Positions 6,739 to 13,143 of a stretch of DNA of 17,023 nt are shown in pieces. Source of the DNA: JAMOBE01 sp039908285. Lineage in GTDB: Bacteria > Pseudomonadota > Alphaproteobacteria > Rhodospirillales > Rhodospirillaceae. The stretch spans positions 1 to 17,023 of the forward strand of contig JAMOBE010000078.1 of the NCBI GenBank assembly GCA_039908285.1, read 5' to 3'. The notes beneath the pieces were generated by a model. It made no database searches and was not told the DNA's origin. It saw only the letters and a program-made list of their open reading frames with translations. Numbering within the stretch: position 1 is the first letter of the stretch; the number at the start of each line of letters is the position of its first letter. The position numbers were made by a program, and so were the translations under genes.

Positions 6739-8172
6739 TCATGAATCATGGTTGCCCAGCAGTTCCAGCACCAGGCCGCCCAGGGCATCGCACGCCGAGT
6801 CGATGGCGAGGCGGGCGCGGGCCTCGGTCATCCAGCGGCTGGCCAGCGTCGCGGCCGGGCCTTCCAGCTGTCCCAGCTGCTGCACGGCACCGGCAACGTC
6901 GTCCTCGGCCAGCTTCTGGGTGGCGGCGTCGACGATCTCGGCTGTCGGGTCCCGGTCGGGGGTGGTCGTCGCCGCCCCCGTCGGAGCGATGGCCGTGCTG
7001 AGCCAGGCGCGGACCCGATCGGTCAGCGGCCGGTCGGACCCGGCCACGGACTGGATCTTCGGCACGACGATGGTGGCGAAGCTGTCGCGCAGTTCCGCCG
7101 TCGTGGCGACACCGGTCTGGGCGACGTCGGCGATCAGGTTGAGCTGGGCGACGACGCTGCCGTTGCCATTGGCCAGCCCCCGGGCCACCTCGACTTCCCG
7201 GGCGAACGGCTTGTGGGTCTGTGCCACCGCATTCAACTGCAGCAGGGCCAGCGACACCTGCGCCGCCCGCAGCGACTGACGCATGGAGGCCCGGCCGTCC
7301 ACGGCCTGGGTCAGCCGGTCTTCGACGGTCGTCATCCGGCCCTCGACCGTCCCCAGACGCCCGCTGGCGGCGGTGACGGCCGGGGCCAGTTCATCGATGC
7401 GGCCGGCGGTAGCGACCGCTCCGCCAAGGCCGGTCTCCACCTTGGCCAAACGCTCCTGGACCGCGGCGATGCCGGTTTCCAGAGCCTCGACCCGAGCGGG
7501 CGGGACTCCTGGTGCGGGAGCAGGGGGGGGTGGGGGTGGGGGCGCCTCGGGCCGCCGCAGGACGACGTCAAGAGCGCTTTCCAGCCGCGAGACCCGGCCG
7601 ACCGTGCCTCCATGGTCCTTCTCCAGGGACTCGATGCGGGCGTTGGCCGAGACGGCCCACGCCTCCATGGTCTCGGGCCGGGACGCGGCGGCTCCGTCGG
7701 CCGGCACGCCGGGGGTCAGTCCCTGTACCTTGCCGTTCAGGGTCGCCAGGCCGTCCTCGACGGCGGTGAGGCGTCCAACCGCCCCCTGGATGCGGCCCTC
7801 ACTGGCCTCCAGCCGCGTCGTCATCGTCGCCAGGCGGACCACCAGGGCATCGACCATTTCCTGTTTTACCACGGGTTCGGGAGCCCGCCGCAGCAGGGCC
7901 TGAACCACGGGATTGGACCCGTACTCCGCCAGCAGCCACGGCCTGACGATGGGAAAAACCACGGGATGGGCGGCGACCAGCAGGGCCAGCAGCGCAAGGA
8001 TGATGGCAAAGGCGACTCCCGCCCCCCCACGCGTCCGCACCACCGGAGCGGACGCCGTCGGATCGACGATCGCCTCCGCCGGATCGGCCATCGGAGACGG
8101 TCTCGGGAATTGTCTGGCGAGGCCGGAAAGTGCGTCGGCATCACCGCCGGAAAGTCCACTGTTTACTGCCAT
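6739..8172 (-). CDS. Mitofilin (Mic60)-like membrane protein with coiled coil
   Basis: The product is 477 residues. It has a short cytoplasmic N-terminus, one strong transmembrane segment (about 51-75), long heptad-like regions rich in Leu, Val, Glu and Arg (about 105-150, 170-205, 225-300), a Pro-rich linker with seven consecutive prolines (211-217), and a C-terminal helical domain ending in WMTEARARLAIDSACDALGGL. Anchor, coiled coil and a helical tail of this style match the alphaproteobacterial mitofilin/Mic60 family, whose members shape inner-membrane invaginations from the periplasmic side. The family call rests on architecture and tail resemblance, so another coiled-coil anchor protein remains possible. 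Mic60 genes usually lie beside heme genes in this class; here the neighbour is a ParA ATPase 41 bases upstream. The ATG at 8172 has AGAGG just before it. Confidence 0.68.
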   Translation of the reverse strand: MAVNSGLSGGDADALSGLARQFPRPSPMADPAEAIVDPTASAPVVRTRGGAGVAFAIILALLALLVAAHPVVFPIVRPWLLAEYGSNPVVQALLRRAPEPVVKQEMVDALVVRLATMTTRLEASEGRIQGAVGRLTAVEDGLATLNGKVQGLTPGVPADGAAASRPETMEAWAVSANARIESLEKDHGGTVGRVSRLESALDVVLRRPEAPPPPPPPAPAPGVPPARVEALETGIAAVQERLAKVETGLGGAVATAGRIDELAPAVTAASGRLGTVEGRMTTVEDRLTQAVDGRASMRQSLRAAQVSLALLQLNAVAQTHKPFAREVEVARGLANGNGSVVAQLNLIADVAQTGVATTAELRDSFATIVVPKIQSVAGSDRPLTDRVRAWLSTAIAPTGAATTTPDRDPTAEIVDAATQKLAEDDVAGAVQQLGQLEGPAATLASRWMTEARARLAIDSACDALGGLVLELLGNHDS

Positions 8173-8213
8173 TCCTCTGCCTGTTCTTTTCCTTTCCTGC
8201 CCCGCGGATGGTA

Positions 8214-8876
8214 TCAGGAACGGGGCCAGATGTCCGCTTCAAGTTCCCTGGCGACACGCTCGACATCCCGTGCCGCGCTGCTGCCCGGCAGCAGGGCCGC
8301 GGGCGACGAGCCGTGGAAGGTCGCCTCCTGGAAGGCGACGCGATCGTTCAGTTGGCCGGTCAGTGGCTCGGCCTGAAAGGCGATCAGTTGCGCCCGGGCG
8401 TGGTCGGCCACCGCCGAACGCTTGACCCGGCACAAAAGCGTGCGGGCACGGATGGTCCGCCTGGTCAATTGGGAGGCGCTCTCGACCATCTTGCGGGTCC
8501 GCAGCGCCTCGAAGATGCTGGCCTCGTCGGTCATCACCGGGATCACCACCAGATCGGCCGAGCCAATGGCGAAGACCATCACCTGATTGTTGAACCCGGC
8601 GCAGTCGATCAGCACGATATCGTGATCGGCTGCCAACCCGGCCACCGTCGGGACCAGAGCATGCTCGTCGGTCTCAACCTTCAGAGGCAGACTGCCCAGC
8701 GCGCTGCCCCTCGCATGCCAGCGGGCCAGGGTGTGGTTGGGATCGGCATCGACGAGCGCCACCTTGCGCCCCTCCGCCGCCCAGAAGGTGGCAAGACAGG
8801 CCACGGTGGTGGACTTTCCAGCACCGCCCTTTCCCGACGCGGCCGCGATGACCCTGCCCGGCATGGCCCCTCTCAT
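8214..8876 (-). CDS. ParA/MinD-family ATPase (orphan)
   Basis: The product is 220 residues. The deviant Walker A motif SGKGGAGKST (residues 14-23, signature Lys16) is followed by ALVDADP (40-46) and IVLIDCAG (87-94), the standard order in ParA/MinD ATPases. These dimerise on ATP and position DNA, protein clusters or organelles. The C-terminal part (ERVARELEADIWPRS) is amphipathic but not a clear MinD membrane-targeting helix. The start at 8876 is favoured by AGAGGA 8 bases upstream; an ATG at 8864 is the alternative. No ParB, parS-like site or MinC/MinE partner is adjacent. It lies between the DUF4239 genes (89-base gap) and the mitofilin-like gene (41-base gap) on one strand, so its cargo may be a membrane assembly made by its neighbours. 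Confidence 0.92.
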   Translation of the reverse strand: MRGAMPGRVIAAASGKGGAGKSTTVACLATFWAAEGRKVALVDADPNHTLARWHARGSALGSLPLKVETDEHALVPTVAGLAADHDIVLIDCAGFNNQVMVFAIGSADLVVIPVMTDEASIFEALRTRKMVESASQLTRRTIRARTLLCRVKRSAVADHARAQLIAFQAEPLTGQLNDRVAFQEATFHGSSPAALLPGSSAARDVERVARELEADIWPRS

Positions 8877-8965
8877 CGGCCGTCCTCTGCCGCACCCGAC
8901 TGTCGTGCCGCATGTTTGGCCCTGGTAAAGCAATAGCAGACAACCGGGACAATGGGAAGCGACGT

Positions 8966-9784
8966 TCACCGCCCCAGCAGGAAACGGAAGGGTTGCGGAC
9001 TTATCGCCAGATCGCCACTGAAGGGGTGATTCAGCAGGATCGCCATGTAGACCACCGTCATGATCGCCGTGGTCAGCAGCACCCCCATGCTCAACTGCCC
9101 GACATAACTCGGGTTGCCGAAAAACCAGCTGAACGTGATGGCAAGACCGGTGTTGAACGCCACGATCATCCAGACCAGCGACTTCAGACCGGGACGGACG
9201 GCGTTGATGCGGGTGGCACGCGCCGACACCGCCCGGGCCAGGAAGCTGTCGGCCTGAAGCCTGATCAGGGCATCCCGCTCGTCGGCGGGCAGCGCCCCGA
9301 CGTGAAGGTCGATCAGGCGGTCGAAGGCGGCGGCGGCGGTTGGACTTTCCCGCCCCTGCTGCATGGTGATGAACTCGCTGCGGACGACCGTGTCGGCATA
9401 GGCGCGGATGGCGGCGCGGATGTCCTCGCGGGCGGGATGGGCGAGTTCGGAGACGGTCTCGTCCAGCAGCCGCAGGGCGCTGGCCTCGGCCTGGAGGCTG
9501 CCTCGGGCATCCGTGTAGCGAATGCCGCCGTCCACCAGCACGAAGGCCAGCAGTGCCGCGAAAACCTGGGCGAGGAAGGCGAACTTCGCTCCACCGAGCA
9601 GATTGTTTTCCAGCAACGTCGCCGGAGCCGCCACCAGGGTCACGACCGTGATGCCGATCGCCGAAATCACGACACCGGTGCCGATCACCAGCGCGGCACC
9701 AAGACCCGCCGGCTGCACCGCGAGCCACAAAAGGATGGTGGCGACCGGGTCCAACCCCTCGAGGGGAATGGGTGTGGGCATCAT
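8966..9784 (-). CDS. DUF4239-type membrane protein, paralog 3
   Basis: The product is 272 residues. Two hydrophobic segments near the N-terminus (about 28-52 and 68-85), a charged helical middle (95-195), and two C-terminal segments (about 203-222 and 232-251) give a 2+2 membrane layout. Family-type features are ENNLLGGAKFAFLAQVFAAL (59-78), ITFSWFFGNPSYVGQLSMG (216-234) and NHPFSGDLAISPQPF (252-266). These match what I remember of the DUF4239 (bestrophin-like) family, which has no established function. The start ATG overlaps the stop of paralog 2 in an ATGA, indicating translational coupling. It is the most divergent in its middle segment, where EW of the other two becomes EF. Confidence 0.82.
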   Translation of the reverse strand: MMPTPIPLEGLDPVATILLWLAVQPAGLGAALVIGTGVVISAIGITVVTLVAAPATLLENNLLGGAKFAFLAQVFAALLAFVLVDGGIRYTDARGSLQAEASALRLLDETVSELAHPAREDIRAAIRAYADTVVRSEFITMQQGRESPTAAAAFDRLIDLHVGALPADERDALIRLQADSFLARAVSARATRINAVRPGLKSLVWMIVAFNTGLAITFSWFFGNPSYVGQLSMGVLLTTAIMTVVYMAILLNHPFSGDLAISPQPFRFLLGR

Positions 9785-10599
9785 CCCGCCAGCTCCAGGA
9801 AGGGGGTCGGGGGAATGGCGGTATCGCCGGCAAAAGGATTGGCCAACAGGAAGACGATGAAGACACAGGTCAGGATGCTGGAACCAAGAGCGATGCCCAT
9901 GGCCACCTGGCTGCGCAGGCCACGGGTCCCGAAGAACCAGTTGAACATGGCGGTGATAACCACCAGGCCCAGCAGTGAGAGCCAGATGAAGTTCGAGAGT
10001 TCCCTGGACACGTTGTTGTTGAGCCGGTTGGTCCGCGCCTCGACAGCCATGGCGACGGCCAGATTACCCATGGCGACCACCGACCGATCGCTCACATCGA
10101 CGGGATTGAACGAGAAATAGACGCCCAGCATCCTGCGGAAAGCCGCGCGGGAAATGGGGCTGTCGTCACCACTGGCCATCATCGGCCACTCGGTCTCGGC
10201 GACGCTCTTCGCGTACTCCTTCAGGGCGTCGCCGAATCGGGTCTGGTTCTCCAGGGGCATGTGGGAAACCACCCTGGACAGCAGCCGCAGCCCCCTGATT
10301 TCGGTGTCGACGTAGGCCTCGGCATTGGCATAGCGGTTGCCGGCCTCCACCATGATGAAGGCCAATACACCGGTGAAAATCTGGGCCAGGAACATGAACT
10401 TGAAGGTACCCACCAGGGTGTTGCTGATGAGTTCCTCTGGCGTCAGGTAGTTGTTGGCCAGCAGCACCCCTCCGACGATGAACACGAGGCCGCCGCCAAC
10501 GATGACCAGCAGGATGACGCCCATCGGCTGGTGGATGAGCCATTGGAAATAGCCCCCCGACCCGGCCATGTCCCGCAGCAGCGCCTCTACCTGGCTCAT
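9781..10599 (-). CDS. DUF4239-type membrane protein, paralog 2
   Basis: The product is 272 residues. Membrane segments are at about 26-48, 68-85, 203-222 and 233-253, with a soluble helical middle containing EYAKSVAETEWPMM (128-141). NWFFGTRGLRSQVAMG (220-235) and ANPFAGDTAIPPTPF (253-267) correspond to the same motifs in its two neighbours. The ATG at 10599 is chosen because it overlaps the upstream stop as ATGA; an in-frame ATG at 10632 would overlap paralog 1 by more. It overlaps the following paralog in the same way. The three genes clearly arose by duplication, though they are now quite different in sequence. Confidence 0.82.
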   Translation of the reverse strand: MSQVEALLRDMAGSGGYFQWLIHQPMGVILLVIVGGGLVFIVGGVLLANNYLTPEELISNTLVGTFKFMFLAQIFTGVLAFIMVEAGNRYANAEAYVDTEIRGLRLLSRVVSHMPLENQTRFGDALKEYAKSVAETEWPMMASGDDSPISRAAFRRMLGVYFSFNPVDVSDRSVVAMGNLAVAMAVEARTNRLNNNVSRELSNFIWLSLLGLVVITAMFNWFFGTRGLRSQVAMGIALGSSILTCVFIVFLLANPFAGDTAIPPTPFLELAG

Positions 10600-11432
10600 G
10601 GGGACTCGCCCTCGGGGTGGGTGATCTCCCACAGGATGTCGGCGTAGGCGTCGTTCGGCACCGCGAGGGGACCACGGAACGGGTGGGCCAGGACGCTTAC
10701 CATGAAGACGATCAGCATCAGGCCGCTGGTGAACAGTGTCCCCATGGCCAGCTTGCCCCGCATCGTCGGATAGCCGAACACCCAGCTGAAAGCGATGGTG
10801 ACGACGACGGCGGCCCCCAGCATCACGAGCAGTGGTTGACGCAGTTCGAAGGTCGTCGCGAGCAGCCGTCCCTGGCGGTCATCGTTCAGCCGACGCACGA
10901 CCGGCCCTGAAAACCGCATCAGGCTCTCGTCCCGCGACGTCCGGAGATCGGCGGCGCCATAGGTGCGCACCAGAGCCTCCAGGGCCTGTTCGGCAACCTC
11001 GCTGTGGCCATTCGCGGCCATGGCCCGCCACTCCGGCCCCCCGACCGCCTCCACATAGCCGGCCAGTGCCGCCAGCACCCTCGATCGGGTGGGCTCGGTG
11101 AACTGACCGGCCGACTCCTTCAGCAGAACCAGGGTGGTGGTCTCCCGCTGGATGCGCCCGACGACGTCATTGTACTGGATCCACGCCATCGTCAGCACGA
11201 AGACCGTGACCAGACCGGTGATCGGCTCCAGGAACCCGAACTTGTTCCCGCCAGGGTCATTGCCATGCGCAAGTTGCGCATTGCTCTTGAAGAGCGCCAC
11301 CAGCAGCGTGCCGATGCCGTTGAAGACGACGCCCGCTCCCACGATCACCGCGAAGGTCTGCCACAGGGAAAGGTTCAACCACAGCACGGAGCGGCCCCTT
11401 GTCAAGCCGGAGAGACGTTGGTGCCTGACCAT
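10596..11432 (-). CDS. DUF4239-type membrane protein, paralog 1 (first gene of operon)
   Basis: The product is 278 residues, starting at the ATG at 11432, preceded by GGGGGAGAGGG at a good spacing. A longer frame to 11546 exists but has no membrane-protein-like sequence. Membrane segments lie at about 23-47, 69-87, 198-220 and 230-250. The middle carries GYVEAVGGPEWRAMAANG (125-142), and the C-terminal motifs are SWVFGYPTMRGKLAMG (216-231) and AHPFRGPLAVPNDAY (249-263). The gene is divergent from hisI across a 177-bp gap. Its start codon and ribosome-binding site fall inside a 19-base match to the GC-rich palindromic repeat at 13002, so repeat DNA appears to supply the translation signal. Confidence 0.82.
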   Translation of the reverse strand: MVRHQRLSGLTRGRSVLWLNLSLWQTFAVIVGAGVVFNGIGTLLVALFKSNAQLAHGNDPGGNKFGFLEPITGLVTVFVLTMAWIQYNDVVGRIQRETTTLVLLKESAGQFTEPTRSRVLAALAGYVEAVGGPEWRAMAANGHSEVAEQALEALVRTYGAADLRTSRDESLMRFSGPVVRRLNDDRQGRLLATTFELRQPLLVMLGAAVVVTIAFSWVFGYPTMRGKLAMGTLFTSGLMLIVFMVSVLAHPFRGPLAVPNDAYADILWEITHPEGESP

Positions 11433-11449
11433 CAAAAGCCCTCTCCCCC
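11431..11449. repeat. Remnant of GC-rich palindromic repeat at the operon start
   Basis: The 19 bases atcaaaagccctctccccc are identical to 13002-13020, the left end of the full repeat there. Only the left arm is left; the partner arm is missing. It contributes the Shine-Dalgarno sequence of the first DUF4239 gene on the minus strand. Confidence 0.7.
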
Positions 11450-11505
11450 GGCTGTGCAACCAGTTTTCCGCAAATTCGTCGAGGCGACTTTGACAGGGGC
11501 GGCGT

Positions 11506-11522
11506 CCCCTTCCTGGAAGGGG
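11506..11522. promoter_or_regulatory. Palindrome in the DUF4239-hisI divergent region
   Basis: CCCCTTCC-t-GGAAGGGG is a perfect 8-base inverted repeat around one central base. It is about 75 bases upstream of the DUF4239 operon start and 88 bases upstream of hisI, a plausible position for an operator shared by two divergent promoters. No known regulator consensus is recognised. Confidence 0.35.
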
Positions 11523-11554
11523 TCCTGGATCGCTCAAGCCGTGCAACGCGCGTT

Positions 11555-11574
11555 GACTCCCGGTGTCGGGAGTC
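11555..11574. promoter_or_regulatory. Perfect hairpin in the hisI leader
   Basis: GACTCCCG-gtgt-CGGGAGTC is a perfect 8-bp stem with a 4-base loop, ending 35 bases before the hisI ATG. It has no T-run, so it is more likely an operator or leader hairpin than a terminator. Confidence 0.4.
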
Positions 11575-11609
11575 TCATGTTGATGGCGTTACGATCAGGA
11601 GACCACGCG

Positions 11610-12002
11610 ATGTCCGTTCCCTCACCCCTGTTCGAGGCTCTCAAGTTCGATGCGGCGGGACTGGTGCCGGCCATCGCCCAGCAGCACGACACCGGGGAAG
11701 TGCTGATGATGGCGTGGATGAACCGGGAGTCCATCGCCGAGACCCTGGCCACCGGCCGGGTGTGCTACTGGTCGCGCTCGCGGGGGAAGCTGTGGCGCAA
11801 GGGGGAGGAGTCGGGTCAGGTCCAGACTCTGGTGGAGTTGCGCTTCGACTGCGACGGCGACACGCTGCTGCTGCTGGTGAACCAGGCGGGGGTCGCCTGC
11901 CATACCGGCCGCCGGTCGTGCTTTTACACCGCGGTCCGCGATGGGGACCTGGCGACGATCGCGGCGGTGGAGAAGGACCCGGCCGTGCTCTACGGCAAAT
12001 GA
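11610..12002 (+). CDS. hisI: Phosphoribosyl-AMP cyclohydrolase
   Basis: The product is 130 residues, the length of the stand-alone HisI. It opens the purine ring of PR-AMP in histidine synthesis as a cytoplasmic, zinc-dependent dimer. Recognised segments are GEVLMMAWMNRES (29-41), VCYWSRSRGKLWRKGEESG (51-69) and the metal site FDCDGD (79-84) with ACHTGRRSCF (96-105); the three conserved cysteines (81, 97, 104) are present. AGGAGA lies 8 bases before the ATG at 11610. No other his genes are nearby. Its stop overlaps the start of the COG0523 GTPase as ATGA, so the two are translationally coupled, which suggests that the GTPase helps metallate HisI or that both answer to zinc supply. Confidence 0.96.
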   Translation: MSVPSPLFEALKFDAAGLVPAIAQQHDTGEVLMMAWMNRESIAETLATGRVCYWSRSRGKLWRKGEESGQVQTLVELRFDCDGDTLLLLVNQAGVACHTGRRSCFYTAVRDGDLATIAAVEKDPAVLYGK

Positions 12003-13132
12003 GCGACACCATCCCGGTGACGGTGCTGACCGGCTTTCTCGGCAGCGGCAAGACCACCCTGCTCAATCGGCTGCTGGCGCGGCCGGAGCTGGCCGACACG
12101 GCGGTGGTGGTCAACGAGCTCGGGGAGATCGGCATCGACCATCACCTGATCCGCGAGGTCAGCGGCGAGAGCGTGGTCCTTCTCCGCTCCGGGTGCGTGT
12201 GCTGCTCGGTGCGGGGGGACATGGTGACGGCCCTGCGGGACCTGTTCCTGAAGCGGGTGCGCGGCGAGATCCCCGACTACCGCCGTCTGATGATCGAGAC
12301 CACGGGGCTCGCGGAGCCGGCGCCCATTCTCCACACCCTGGTGAGCGACCCGCTGCTCGGCGCGCGCTATCGGCTTGACGGCATCGTCACCACGGTGGAC
12401 GCGGTGAACGCCCCCACCCAGCTCGATCGTCACCCGGAGGCGGTCCGGCAGATTGCCGTCGCCGACCGCCTGGTCCTCACCAAGACCGACCTGGCCGCGC
12501 GTGAGGCCATCGACCGGACAAGGGCCAGGATGACCGCCCTCAACCCGGCGGCGCCGGTGATCGTGGCGCGGCACGGCGAGGCCGATCCGGAGACCCTGCT
12601 TGAGGTGGGCCTGTTCACCGGCGACGGCCGGCCCCCCGACGTGGCCCGCTGGCTGGCCGAGGACGCCTACGGGCATCACCACCATCACCACCACGACGAG
12701 TTGGTCGCTTCCTTCGTCGTCACCTTCGACCAGCCGCTGCCGTGGGAGCCGTTCGTCGCCGCGCTCGAGTCGCTGATCGCCGCCCACGGCGAAGCAGTGT
12801 TGCGGGTCAAGGGGCTGCTGAACGTTCGGGGAGAGGACGTGCCGCTCGCCATCCATGGCGTGCAGCACGTCTTCCACCCGCCGGCGGCGCTTCCCGCCTG
12901 GCCCGATGCCGATCGCCGCAGCCGCATCGTCTTCATCACCCGCGGCCTCGACCGCGCGGTGGTGGAGGCTGCCCTGTCGCCCAGGGCAATCGGGAGAACC
13001 TATCAAAAGCCCTCTCCCCCCCCTTCCGGGGGGAGAGGGTTGGGTGAGGGGGGGGCCGAAGCTCCCGACAGGGTGCCGGTTGCCCCACCCCCTCACCCCG
13101 ACCCTCTCCCCCTCGAGGGGGAGAGGGAGTGA
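11999..13132 (+). CDS. COG0523/CobW-family GTPase (putative zinc chaperone) with repeat-encoded C-terminus
   Basis: The product is 377 residues. The Walker A motif is GFLGSGKTT (12-20), NELGEIGIDHHL follows at 39-50, the metal-binding CVCC motif is at 66-69, ETTGLAEP at 100-107, and the guanine-specificity motif is TKTD (161-164). A run of seven histidines (226-232) joins the GTPase to the CobW C-terminal domain (from about 237), which ends near residue 333. These are G3E-family metal-insertion GTPases; the His run fits Zn or a similar ion. The last roughly 43 residues (from YQKPSPPPSGG) are translated from the palindromic repeat at 13002-13130 and are not part of the family domain; the original stop has evidently been lost. 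Confidence 0.94.
   Translation: MSDTIPVTVLTGFLGSGKTTLLNRLLARPELADTAVVVNELGEIGIDHHLIREVSGESVVLLRSGCVCCSVRGDMVTALRDLFLKRVRGEIPDYRRLMIETTGLAEPAPILHTLVSDPLLGARYRLDGIVTTVDAVNAPTQLDRHPEAVRQIAVADRLVLTKTDLAAREAIDRTRARMTALNPAAPVIVARHGEADPETLLEVGLFTGDGRPPDVARWLAEDAYGHHHHHHHDELVASFVVTFDQPLPWEPFVAALESLIAAHGEAVLRVKGLLNVRGEDVPLAIHGVQHVFHPPAALPAWPDADRRSRIVFITRGLDRAVVEAALSPRAIGRTYQKPSPPPSGGRGLGEGGAEAPDRVPVAPPPHPDPLPLEGERE
13002..13130. repeat. GC-rich palindromic (REP-like) repeat, two hairpins
   Basis: The left hairpin is CCCTCTCCCCCC with GGGGGGAGAGGG (13009-13039). The right is CCCTCTCCCCC-tcga-GGGGGAGAGGG (about 13102-13127). The segments next to them, TTGGGTGAGGGGGG and CCCCCTCACCCC, are themselves inverted matches, so the whole unit is a composite palindrome. 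Related copies are at 11431 (remnant) and 16987 (cut by the window edge). It is translated as the C-terminus of the upstream GTPase. Confidence 0.9.
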
Positions 13133-13143
13133 GGGTGGCCCCC

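Noticed and set aside
6748..8376. Plus-strand open frame of 542 codons antisense to the mitofilin-like gene
   Set aside because: Gly/Arg/Gln/His-rich translation without domains; it arises from high GC at third positions of the minus-strand genes.
8877..9866. Apparent fusion of ParA to an upstream 330-residue extension
   Set aside because: The ParA frame happens to stay open upstream into the DUF4239 gene, but that part is Arg/Ser/Pro-rich nonsense and a good ribosome-binding site precedes the ATG at 8876.
8912..10120. Plus-strand open frame of 402 codons antisense to DUF4239 genes
   Set aside because: The opposite strand encodes membrane proteins with matching motifs in three paralogs; this frame has none.
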